Assembly (NCBI GenBank): GCA_011947345.1
Contig: JAAVTG010000375.1
Coordinates: forward strand, 186,001 to 250,000
Reading direction: 5' to 3'
DNA length: 64,000 bases
From: Phytophthora quininea
Lineage: Eukaryota > Oomycota > Peronosporomycetes > Peronosporales > Peronosporaceae
Shown here in pieces: positions 54,115 to 64,000 of this stretch (positions are counted from its first letter, which is position 1; every line of letters begins with the position of its first letter). The translations under genes were made by a program, and so were the position numbers. Under the pieces are notes generated by a model that ran no database searches, had not been told where the DNA came from, and saw only the letters and a list, made by a program, of their open reading frames with translations.

Positions 54115-56236
54115 CTAGCCAATGAGCGGAGACTGAGGCCGAGTTACGGCCAATCGGAATTCGGTGCTCGACTATAGCTAATCATCATATTGATTTCGTG
54201 ATCACCTTTCCGAACAGCAGGCCGAAAATTCAGGCCAGACGAATGAATGCTGTGAATCTCCAGCCGGGGAAGAGCTGGAAGCGGGATGGTGGACCCCGCG
54301 GCATGAGGCGAGGTCAATTGGCGGTGACGTCGTTATCGCGTACGACGCGAACGATTTGCTCGGCGATCCGATGTTAAACCGAGCGTAAGCGGTTGTAAAC
54401 TTCAGAAACGGCGGCGACAGCATACGTTGTACGGGAGGTTATCTGCGACGTGTGCCGCTTTTACAGAACTGAAGCATGTCAGCCCAACGCCAGAAGATGC
54501 ATGTAAAGAAGGCAGCGGCAGCACGCACCGCGTCGGTCCTTGATCGACGCCGGCTAGGCGCCTTCGGGCTACGCCTCGCTGCTCACCAGACAGCGTGTTT
54601 TGCTGCGGTCAAGATGGCAACGTGTTCGGGTATCATTGGCTCCAACTCTTCTTTCATGTCTTTTCGCCTTCAAGCGGTTTCCTGCAGCAGGCGGGCGGGC
54701 GGCTCACTCGCGCACGCGACGTCGCTGCTCGGGTCCACACGCCAACCGCGTGCGTGTTGAGCTGCTGTTGGCGCTGATGAGACGGCGTTAGACGGCTGGC
54801 GGTCAGCTTCAGATATCATTCATCCTTGCCACCCTGACACCACCCTCCAGCAGCTTCAATGAAAGCCGAAGGCACATTCTGCAAGAGCTGATGGCTTGTG
54901 TGGCTACAGCTGGCTACTAACCGGTAGTTAGCACGGGGCTAACGCGTGCTGGACTATCCAAATCCTGGTCGCAACAGTTCATATCGTATTGGCAGTGACA
55001 GTTGTAGCATATCATTAGGATTTCGTGAGTGCGAGCTCTGGCATAAAAGGAAGAGCGGCGGGATGTTCGGGACTTGGAACTCCCAGTGCAGCACGTCTTT
55101 ACGTTCCATTGCGTTGTGGTTTGTGATTCCAGCTAGTTGAGCCAGCATCGCTAGCACGGACTGTTGGGCTGCAGCAACTGGCATTGGGAAGCGTGCGTGC
55201 TAGCATACTATGCAAACTTCGATTCATCTTCAAAGCATTTATTCGTTTTCTGTTAGTCCGATTTCGTACCTAGTCGAATCAAGTGAAAACGTGAGCTATT
55301 AACTAGAGGATTGGGCTGGTAGTGCTACTGTTGGGCAGAATCTGTCCAACGTGGCGTGCCTCCAGGCGACTCCATGTGTAGTTCTAGCAGTCTACCTCGT
55401 CTCCTTCATATCGGTCATGGAGCAGCAACGATGCTGCATCCAACAACCTCAACGCATTTCGTACCCACTCATGCGCACCTGCAAAGCGTGAGTTGTTGGT
55501 TCGTTGTGCAGCATTCACACTGCAACAGCTGCAGCTGCAGCTCCAGCGTCGACAGCCAAACTTCGCGGATTATCGACCATGCCCAGCCAGCGGTCCGGAC
55601 ACTGCTGTCGTTTATTGCCAGCTCTGGAAAGAAACATTGCCAGCTACTTTCGACACAAGCTGTGCATTTAACTGTGGCCGGTCTTGGATACTTCGTTGTG
55701 TCTGCCATTTCCTCAATGCTTCAACGTCCATCTGCTCAGCCGAAAAACCTTTTAGTCGGCACAAATCTCAAACGTAGATAAATTCAGCTTTTAGCGCCTT
55801 ATATTTTGAATGACCTGTGAATAAACAACAAATCTGTAGAAAACATGCAAAACAGAAGATTTATTAACGTTGACCACTTGAAATTTGTATAGGCTCGGTA
55901 CCTACTTTTGGTGTGCGCCACATACGGCTGAAATAATCCCTATAGGGCTGCTGCACAACGTAACCGTGCACTACCAGGATAAGCAGAAAATCCAGGTGTT
56001 GGTATGACCACTGAGGTGTTGGTGGTAAATTGGCAACTGATTGATTAGCGAGGTTAATTTGCCGTCTCAACGACTCCTACTTCCCCTGTTCTTCAGGGAG
56101 TCTTGTAGTTCCTTTAACCTGCTGTCCATATGCATCTTCATGTAGTCCATCTTGACCTTGTGTTTGCTTGCGGTTGCTGCTGCACGTGTTTTCTTGTCGC
56201 CACGTTAGTTCTCAGGAGGATGGTTATTATCACACG
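54115..56236. other. Second copy of the non-coding stretch and Gypsy end
   Basis: Copy of 45950-48072, again without a recognised gene. The Gypsy polyprotein end stops at 56236, so the integrase fragment of the left copy is not duplicated. Confidence 0.5.
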
Positions 56237-57700
56237 AGGAAGTAGTTATCTACGGGCCCAAGTTAAAACCGAAGACTATTTTATGTCGGGAGAGACAGTG
56301 GTAGTATTGTGGAATTAAGGTTGAAGAATCGAATGTAATTCAGTAATACCGTCGTCGTTGCTTAACCCCAGTCCAGCGAAATATCCGTTTTTGTCCTAGC
56401 CAAGCTAAGACCAAATTAGCTTTTACCTTGGCATTTGCATCCCGTCCTCGATTTTTAGTCCTATCACATTTTATAAGTATTTTGTCCTAGCTCGTTTACA
56501 AAAATCAAGATATTTTTGTCTTAGCGCTTATCCCAGTAACGCCGGCCGGGGATTGGATTTAAGCAATACATTTAATATCATGAAAAAAGCTTCGCTAAAT
56601 GTATGTTCTGCTCGGTATTTGTACCGGGAAGAGTTAGCGAAGCCAACTCTGCGAGCGGAAGGGATTGAGGCTTGCATTAACCTTAGCACGCGGCGCTCGG
56701 CTAGTACATATAATAACCTCGCGCAGTATGGTAGGAATCGCTGAAAACCCGTGTTGAGCGCAGCCACAACTATTACCACTTCTGGATTTGCCAAATCACG
56801 ATGATTGACGCCTATTTGTTCCCAATCTTGGAGAAGTGAGCAGCAATCGCCAGAGCCTGTTCATTCTCCCGCGACCCTACGAGAAAAAAATATACACGAA
56901 TCTGGGCTGTGCGCTTACTTTTCGTACCGCTCCCGGAGTAGCCGTTAGTTCGTGTGCCAACCCTAAGTTGTGTTGGAGCAAATGGGCTGTCGTCCCCAAC
57001 TCCAACACCTTTAACGACTACTGACCAATACAGACCCAACAGGGTCCCCCACGCCGATTAGCATGTGGTCCGCAGCATTAGTAAATTTGAAATCTGCAGG
57101 TGGACCCCTGCTTATTAAACATCTAAACCTTGTAAGAAACACCAGTAGAAGGACACCGTTATTTAAGAGCAGCGTTTGTGACTACAACAAAAGCTGATTG
57201 TGTTAGAGCGCAAAAATTAAAATAAAGAAACGTTTCGGGTTAATTGAAACAGTTTCAGTTTGAACACGATCATGTGCAGCAGTCGTTAAATTGTTAGAGA
57301 CATAGTGGAATAAGATTACTCAGTGCACCATAATTTTTAGTGGGCCTGAGAAAATAGTCAAAGATCGTCCGAGCCGAAATTCAGGCCGGCGCCATAATAT
57401 GTCAGCTTAAGAGTCATGATATCTTCTTCTTTCCCCTCTTCAAGAATCGCTTCGAATCCCGCCCCCTTCAGAAGAAACACACTTAAATACACCCGATGCA
57501 TTTTATGATTTTTTTTTTTTTTTTGGGGGTATCTAAGTTTCGATTGGTCTACATTTTCACACAATGATTGACTTCGTCTGGGCGGCATCATTCAATATAC
57601 AATAACAGCGATTTGTTCTTCCTTCTTACTAAAACTTGAGTCAGCGACAGCTCACGTCCCTCGCTCTGCTGTCAGCTTTTCCATACGCAATGCCGTTTGG
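56237..57700. other. AT-richer spacer, no recognised gene
   Basis: This 1.5 kb is clearly lower in GC than its surroundings. Near 56390-56530 the motif TTTGTCCTAGC recurs in variants (TTTTGTCCTAGC, TTTAGTCCTATC, TTTTGTCTTAGC). A T-run of about 16 followed by GGGGG lies near 57509. Short open frames have no family likeness. It is probably relic transposon DNA. Confidence 0.45.
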
Positions 57701-57739
57701 GTACTAGCTTGAAGTGCATGAGTACGTGGCATTCCCCAG

Positions 57740-58805
57740 AATTCGTAGGACTTTAAATCCACGAGCTTCCTTATTGGAGGAGGGCTGGCGATATACACGT
57801 TGGCAGAACTGTTGCAGACCTTCCACCAGACAGCAACGAATTTGCGATACTGCCACCTCACTTTGCCGAACGCAATGGCGCAATCGAGACGGCGATTGCG
57901 AGTATGCTTCCTTGGCTACCCGAGTATCTCACGTATGTAGCCGAATTTTGCCTGGCATCGCTGGTTTACCACGCCCCGTACTTGCGTACGCACCAGAATG
58001 CAAAATATCCTCTATTGGAAACCCCACTTTTCAGGCATGCTACTATGATTGACGAACTATCGCTGAAAGTGTGCTGCGGTCTCGGAAACAACTCCAAACG
58101 TGTGCAGGCCATAGGCGCTCCACCCCACGTTGCCATCCGGGGCAGAGTAAGAGCGTTGCTGGACGCCCATCTTCTAACGATAGAGTGCATGGATGCGGCC
58201 AGAAATGCGACGGTGAGGGATATTATGACAGAACTGGAGAGACGAGCTATCGGGGCTGGTACGGTGACCTTCGGTGGCCTTGGTGTAGCCCTAAAAAGTG
58301 TCTTGGTGCAGCTGGGTTGTCGGAACTTGTAAACAAGCTTAACGCAAGTCGGAAAGATGATGCGGAGCTCAGCGGTGCTCGCGAGACGCCCCAATCAACA
58401 TCGCACTTTTGGGGTGGACGTTTCCGTAGAGTTCCAGCCGATTTCACCCTGCCGGATTGTTCGGTACCGTTATTGTGGGTTCTGTGGCAGTGTGGGAACG
58501 CGTGCAAGAAAACCCCGCCTCTAAAGATGCTTGATGGCTGTGATATGCCTAGTCGGAACATGCAAAAACGACTTAGCGATGTCCGATTCTTAATGTAACT
58601 TGTGGAGGCTGAAGCAAAGCGTACTGGTCAGTGGCGTGCCAACCAGAGTGTCGAGGACGCCGCGAAGACGTTTAATGCGTGTGCCTCCTGCGTCCAGATC
58701 CCCCAGCGTACAGTGAAGAGCAGACAGAGGCGTCGCGGGCAGCTTAGCTGGACGACAGAAGTGGCTCGACTTCGCAAATCCCCCAAACAGCAGCGGATTA
58801 GGTAG
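57740..58805 (+). pseudogene. Broken Crypton-like gene with GCR1_C-type end
   Basis: One frame reads FAILPPHF, FCLASLVYHAPYLRTH and ATMIDELSLKV and runs to 58332; the next continues with FRRVPADFTLPDCSVPLLWVLWQCGN and KRLSDVRFLM to 58598; a third ends RQRRRGQLSW at 58805. The W-x-x-W-x-x-G and KRLSD elements are like the GCR1_C DNA-binding domain that often follows the recombinase domain in Crypton elements, a group known from oomycetes. I recall this family layout but cannot search for it. At least two frame breaks (near 58332 and 58600) and no recognisable recombinase active site suggest a remnant. Confidence 0.5.
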
Positions 58806-59146
58806 AATTTGATTTAACCTTGTCGTTGATTGGATATTATACCTTTATTTGATGTCCTGTGATTGTCCTGTAAAATCCGTCTAACAAGCATTTTCGCTAC
58901 GCCCTTTCCGAAATTCACCTTCGTACACTATTTATGCATGTCCAGCGCTATGGCAATTCATTTCATGACAACAACCTGCTAGTTGTTTCGTCACAATAGG
59001 GGTTTCAAAATTGAAAGTTGTCGTTTTGAAATATGTTCCGATTTGGTGGAGTACCACTCTCTTCAAAAATGCCATGGAACCTTGTCCAAATCGGACAGAT
59101 CCGGCTCCGAAGCGATCCGAGAGTCTCACTCTTGAATTCGACCGCG
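58806..59146. other. Spacer before the SANT-like gene
   Basis: These 341 bp are AT-rich and non-coding; they should include the promoter of the following gene. An in-frame ATG at 59033 would lengthen that gene by 38 residues. Confidence 0.4.
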
Positions 59147-60960
59147 ATGGGGAAGAAGGGGAAGCATTTAAGGGATGAGAACTTACGTGCTATTGTGGCA
59201 TGGCTAGAGAATCCAGCCAATTTCGCTCGTTGTTTTGGTGTTGAGAAGAAGACCTCGGTTGGGAAGCAGTCGTCGAGTACAGCCGGCTTCAAGGGAATGG
59301 CAGACATGCTAGCAGCCAGCAGCAAAGGGGAGTTCCGACTTGACGCCAAGCAGATGCGTGCGCGCTTCGCTACATACAAGGATCGTTATCTACGAACTAA
59401 ACGGTATGAAGATAGTACTGGGGCAGGCGTAACTGCAGAGGACGAGGAGAACGGAATATTTACCTTGCACCAGAAGTTGGAGTCGATGTGTCCGTGGTAT
59501 GGTCGAATGGAGAAACTATTCGCAGCGAAGGCAAATGTCACCCCGTTGGGTTGCTTTGACTCAACAACCGAAGATCTTACTGATGACGGATCTACACCCT
59601 ATACGTCGCCAACACTGTCAAGAATTCGCGGAGAAAGCTCGCCTTCTTCAAGCTTCTCACTCAGCGAGCCAACTTACACCAACGAGTACCCGTCAATTGC
59701 CCTTGCGCAGTCAAGCCCAGCCACTGCCTCAGCGTCAGCGATGCCGAGCCCTCAAGAACAAGTTGACGCCGCAAACTCAGATGTCAACGCGACACTTGAA
59801 ACTCCAGATCCGTGGCATGCCCCACAAGATCCCGGTCAGCGCGGTCGCGAGTCAAACGAAGAGATCTGTACAGCACCATCGCCTCCCGGTGCGTGGCAGA
59901 CCCCAGAAGATCCCAATCAGCGCCGTCATGGACCACGTCGAGAGCTCTGCACGACACCAACGTCGCCAGTGCTGTTGCAGACCCCAGAAGACCCCAGTCA
60001 GCGCCATCGTGAGCGACACGAAGAGATCTGCACGACAACAACGTCTGCTGAAGTGCTGCCGTCGCTACGCAATCCAGATCACCACCACCGAGAACCGATC
60101 CGAGAGCGCCGCACAATCCCCACGTCTCCTGATGTGTGGCAGTACCTACAAGATCAAGAGCAAAGCGAGGACTCCAGCTCTAGCGGCTCGACACAGACGT
60201 CGCCTGCTGTATGGCACACTGCACGAGGTCCAAGCTCACGTCGTCGTGAAGACCTCACAGGGAGCCACATAAGACCGACCTCTGCAGGGATGCAGCAAGC
60301 TCCTCAAGAGCCTCCCCACGTCGTCGTGAAGGTCACGGAGGGACTAGCACGAGAGCAACCACCACAGCTACGCAGCAGGCTCTACAGGATGCGGACCTCG
60401 CTCGTCACACGGGAAGAGACGGCAGAAAGATGGCCAAGGCACCACGCGAAAACGCCAGCGCCAGCGAACACTTGCAAACAATTTCAAAAGGGCACGGACA
60501 TCGAAGCCAGCAACGCTGAACGCCTCACCCCAAGCCACAACAGGAAGCGGAAGCAGGATCGCCATGGCGATGAAACTTGCAGTTGAGTCGAAAGCAAAAG
60601 GTATGAGTGTGGCGGGGTTTGTTTATATATATTAACGTTGTTGTTGGTTATAGTTGCCAACCAGCAACTGGATTTCGACAAGGAAAAGTGGACTGGTGAG
60701 GCCAAAAGATACTCTGGTAAGATTTTCCACGGTTGATATTTGTAATTGCACTGATCGCAACCTTTATGCATCTACATACAGACGAACGCGCGCTAGAACG
60801 CGAGCGCTTAGAGTTCGACAAGGCAAGATGGGAAAATGAGCGCGAGGATCGTCGGTCTTCGATGCGACAGCAGCAGCGTTTCCTGGTGTTGAGCTCGCTT
60901 ATTGAGAGAGGTCATGGTGTCGATGAAGCAAAGAAGTTTCTGGACCTTCTACGCGATTAA
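59147..60960 (+). CDS. Myb/SANT-like domain protein, transposon-associated type
   Basis: The N terminus (MGKKGKHLRDENLRAIVAWL, then FARCFG, KQMRARFATYKDRYLRTKRY and GIFTLHQKLESMCPWYGRM) matches the Myb/SANT-like domain found in many oomycete repeat-family genes, where it probably binds DNA. The middle is five loose 27-residue repeats around WQTPEDPxQRxRE...EEICTTPTSP. The C terminus is a charged helix (LDFDKEKW, LERERLEFDKARWENER, GVDEAKKFLDLLRD). Exons end at 60600 and 60716; exons 2 and 3 start at 60654 and 60782. The long first frame stops at 60586 unless one base is added near 60560, after which MAMKLAVESKAK joins the C-terminal helix. I start at 59147, where the domain begins. Confidence 0.6.
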
Positions 60961-61348
60961 CACGATGACCTTGAAGCGCGGCATGGAGTTAAAAACTGAA
61001 GCTTTAGCGGGCGACAGGATCTCTCGTCTTGGTGGAGATCTCACGTGTTGCTGCCTTAAAGGAGATGCTGGTGTTCACAGTGCTTTGAGAGCGTGTTATT
61101 AAAGTCGTGACAAATACGTTTCGGTTGGTGGGTCAGCGCTTTCCTAGTGCAGTTCGTATTCATCCGACAACGAAAATTGCCAAGAATCGCTCGAATCTAA
61201 ACCAACATATCTAATTTTCGTGTTGATGTATAGCTCGCATTTGCCCGTACATGAAGTTGAATCGCACCGTGTGTTCATGCCAAGTCTCCTGATCAACTAC
61301 AACCGCCAGTGCTGTCTTCAGAAGTATTGCAGTCTCCAGATGGTCCCG
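59916..61348 (+). repeat. 1.43 kb tandem array, unit A
   Basis: Unit A begins inside the repeat region of the SANT-like gene (ATCAGCGCCGTCATGG) and covers its 3' half, both introns, the last exon and about 390 bp downstream. It is 1,433 bp, 2 bp longer than the next unit. Confidence 0.95.
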
Positions 61349-62391
61349 ATCAGCGCCGTCATGGACCACGTCGAGAGCTCTGCACGACACCAACGTCGCC
61401 AGTGCTGTTGCAGACCCCAGAAGACCCCAGTCAGCGCCATCGTGAGCGACACGAAGAGATCTGCACGACAACAACGTCTGCTGAAGTGCTGCCGTCGCTA
61501 CGCAATCCAGATCACCACCACCGAGAACCGATCCGAGAGCGCCGCACAATCCCCACGTCTCCTGATGTGTGGCAGTACCTACAAGATCAAGAGCAAAGCG
61601 AGGACTCCAGCTCTAGCGGCTCGACACAGACGTCGCCTGCTGTATGGCACACTGCACGAGGTCCAAGCTCACGTCGTCGTGAAGACCTCACAGGGAGCCA
61701 CATAAGACCGACCTCTGCAGGGATGCAGCAAGCTCCTCAAGAGCCTCCCCACGTCGTCGTGAAGGTCACGGAGGGACTAGCACGAGAGCAACCACCACAG
61801 CTACGCAGCAGGCTCTACAGGATGCGGACCTCGCTCGTCACACGGGAAGAGACGGCAGAAAGATGGCCAAGGCACCACGCGAAAACGCCAGCGCCAGCGA
61901 ACACTTGCAAACAATTTCAAAAGGGCACGGACATCGAAGCCAGCAACGCTGAACGCCTCACCCCAAGCCACAACAGGAAGCGGAAGCAGGATCGCCATGG
62001 CGATGGAACTTGCAGTTGAGTCGAAAGCAAAAGGTATGAGTGTGGCGGGGTTTGTTTATATATATTAACGTTGTTGTTGGTTATAGTTGCCAACCAGCAA
62101 CTGGATTTCGACAAGGAAAAGTGGACTGGTGAGGCCAAAAGATACTCTGGTAAGATTTTCCACGGTTGATATTTGTAATTGCACTGATCGCAACCTTTAT
62201 GCATCTACATACAGACGAACGCGCTAGAACGCGAGCGCTTAGAGTTCGACAAGGCAAGATGGGAAAATGAGCGCGAGGATCGTCGGTCTTCGATGCGACA
62301 GCAGCAGCGTTTCCTGGTGTTGAGCTCGCTTATTGAGAGAGGTCATGGTGTCGATGAAGCAAAGAAGTTTCTGGACCTTCTACGCGATTAA
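61349..62391 (+). pseudogene. 5'-truncated copy of the SANT-like gene (unit B)
   Basis: It carries the end of the 27-residue repeats, both introns (62034-62086 and a second near 62150-62213) and the last exon ending at 62391. The 2-bp loss at the start of the last exon puts the C-terminal helix out of frame. With no SANT domain and no own promoter, it is unlikely to be functional. Confidence 0.8.
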
Positions 62392-62779
62392 CACGATGAC
62401 CTTGAAGCGCGGCATGGAGTTAAAAACTGAAGCTTTAGCGGGCGACAGGATCTCTCGTCTTGGTGGAGATCTCACGTGTTGCTGCCTTAAAGGAGATGCT
62501 GGTGTTCACAGTGCTTTGAGAGCGTGTTATTAAAGTCGTGACAAATACGTTTCGGTTGGTGGGTCAGCGCTTTCCTAGTGCAGTTCGTATTCATCCGACA
62601 ACGAAAATTGCCAAGAATCGCTCGAATCTAAACCAACATATCTAATTTTCGTGTTGATGTATAGCTCGCATTTGCCCGTACATGAAGTTGAATCGCACCG
62701 TGTGTTCATGCCAAGTCTCCTGATCAACTACAACCGCCAGTGCTGTCTTCAGAAGTATTGCAGTCTCCAGATGGTCCCG
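61349..62779 (+). repeat. 1.43 kb tandem array, unit B
   Basis: Unit B is 1,431 bp and almost identical to unit A. It differs by GATGGAAC for GATGAAAC near 62005 and by a 2-bp loss in CGCGCG near 62220. The gene copy inside lacks the start and the SANT domain. Confidence 0.95.
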
Positions 62780-63822
62780 ATCAGCGCCGTCATGGACCAC
62801 GTCGAGAGCTCTGCACGACACCAACGTCGCCAGTGCTGTTGCAGACCCCAGAAGACCCCAGTCAGCGCCATCGTGAGCGACACGAAGAGATCTGCACGAC
62901 AACAACGTCTGCTGAAGTGCTGCCGTCGCTACGCAATCCAGATCACCACCACCGAGAACCGATCCGAGAGCGCCGCACAATCCCCACGTCTCCTGATGTG
63001 TGGCAGTACCTACAAGATCAAGAGCAAAGCGAGGACTCCAGCTCTAGCGGCTCGACACAGACGTCGCCTGCTGTATGGCACACTGCACGAGGTCCAAGCT
63101 CACGTCGTCGTGAAGACCTCACAGGGAGCCACATAAGACCGACCTCTGCAGGGATGCAGCAAGCTCCTCAAGAGCCTCCCCACGTCGTCGTGAAGGTCAC
63201 GGAGGGACTAGCACGAGAGCAACCACCACAGCTACGCAGCAGGCTCTACAGGATGCGGACCTCGCTCGTCACACGGGAAGAGACGGCAGAAAGATGGCCA
63301 AGGCACCACGCGAAAACGCCAGCGCCAGCGAACACTTGCAAACAATTTCAAAAGGGCACGGACATCGAAGCCAGCAACGCTGAACGCCTCACCCCAAGCC
63401 ACAACAGGAAGCGGAAGCAGGATCGCCATGGCGATGGAACTTGCAGTTGAGTCGAAAGCAAAAGGTATGAGTGTGGCGGGGTTTGTTTATATATATTAAC
63501 GTTGTTGTTGGTTATAGTTGCCAACCAGCAACTGGATTTCGACAAGGAAAAGTGGACTGGTGAGGCCAAAAGATACTCTGGTAAGATTTTCCACGGTTGA
63601 TATTTGTAATTGCACTGATCGCAACCTTTATGCATCTACATACAGACGAACGCGCTAGAACGCGAGCGCTTAGAGTTCGACAAGGCAAGATGGGAAAATG
63701 AGCGCGAGGATCGTCGGTCTTCGATGCGACAGCAGCAGCGTTTCCTGGTGTTGAGCTCGCTTATTGAGAGAGGTCATGGTGTCGATGAAGCAAAGAAGTT
63801 TCTGGACCTTCTACGCGATTAA
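62780..63822 (+). pseudogene. 5'-truncated copy of the SANT-like gene (unit C)
   Basis: Same layout and same defects as in unit B, with the first intron at 63465-63517 and the last exon ending at 63822. Confidence 0.8.
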
Positions 63823-64000
63823 CACGATGACCTTGAAGCGCGGCATGGAGTTAAAAACTGAAGCTTTAGCGGGCGACAGGATCTCTCGTCTTGGTGGAGA
63901 TCTCACGTGTTGCTGCCTTAAAGGAGATGCTGGTGTTCACAGTGCTTTGAGAGCGTGTTATTAAAGTCGTGACAAATACGTTTCGGTTGGTGGGTCAGCG
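62780..64000 (+). repeat. 1.43 kb tandem array, unit C, cut by the window end
   Basis: Unit C matches unit B base for base as far as I can compare, including the 2-bp loss. The array may go on beyond the window. Confidence 0.95.

Larger units (their letters stand above)
53419..56236. repeat. 2.8 kb direct duplication, right copy
   Basis: Near-identical to 45256-48072. The left border cuts into the epimerase gene (the shared part begins AGGGGCTCACGGGGAAGTCGACG) and the right border cuts the Gypsy end (last shared bases GAGGATGGTTAT). Differences seen include a missing C at 53528, A to G changes in the coding part, and single substitutions near 55081 and 55829. Confidence 0.95.

Noticed and set aside
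1..64000. CRISPR arrays, operons, tRNA or rRNA genes
   Set aside because: No regularly spaced repeats with unique spacers, no polycistronic layout, and no cloverleaf or rRNA stretch was recognised; introns show that the DNA is eukaryotic.

Overview
The window looks like nuclear DNA of a plant-pathogen-type oomycete, most likely Phytophthora or a close relative. Genes are packed head to head and tail to tail, introns are short (about 45-70 nt, GT-AG), coding DNA is GC-rich, and several proteins are oomycete-typical: WRKY19-like zinc-finger repeats, a Gly/Tyr-rich secreted protein family, oomycete tetraspanins, Ty3/Gypsy and Crypton-like remnants, and Myb/SANT-like transposon genes. Flagellar-type genes (androglobin-like, tubby-like, PTPDC1-like) fit an organism with zoospores. 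No taxon can be fixed from sequence reading alone.

Left part (1-44.4 kb), gene-dense: ubiquitin-like protein start (-), MOSC/mARC-like protein (+), PTPDC1-like phosphatase (-), a ~1,530-residue coiled-coil protein (+), small methyltransferase (-), a small protein (-), a long GC-rich spacer, RING-like plus WRKY19-like zinc-finger gene (+), androglobin-like gene (-), RanBP2-type zinc-finger gene (+), CID/RPRD-type RNA polymerase II adaptor (-), tubby-like protein (+), an EF-hand-tailed repeat protein (+), three tandem tetraspanins (-), a fourth divergent tetraspanin (+), a secreted Gly/Tyr-rich protein (-), UTP15 (+), eIF3k (-), a TPR protein (+), a second copy of the secreted protein (+, inverted), a small acidic protein (-) and the CTD phosphatase FCP1 (+). 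Several pairs share short divergent promoters.

Right part (44.4-64 kb), repeat-rich: an intact UDP-glucuronate 4-epimerase gene, then a 2.8 kb direct duplication (45256-48072 and 53419-56236) that carries the epimerase 5' half. Between the two copies lie fragments of one Ty3/Gypsy pol gene (RNase H at 51127-51470, integrase at 48073-48605) separated and flanked by blocks of non-coding DNA, each dominated by its own short word (GATC, CTTGG/CCAAG, GGGACC, TGATC). Beyond are an AT-richer spacer, a broken Crypton-like gene, and a Myb/SANT-like gene whose 3' half is amplified as a 1.43 kb tandem array running off the window.

A caution for every gene: reading frames are often broken by one base, nearly always inside a short homopolymer and usually as a missing base, even in housekeeping genes such as UTP15. 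I read this mainly as residual assembly error, and the coordinates given are gene spans across such breaks.
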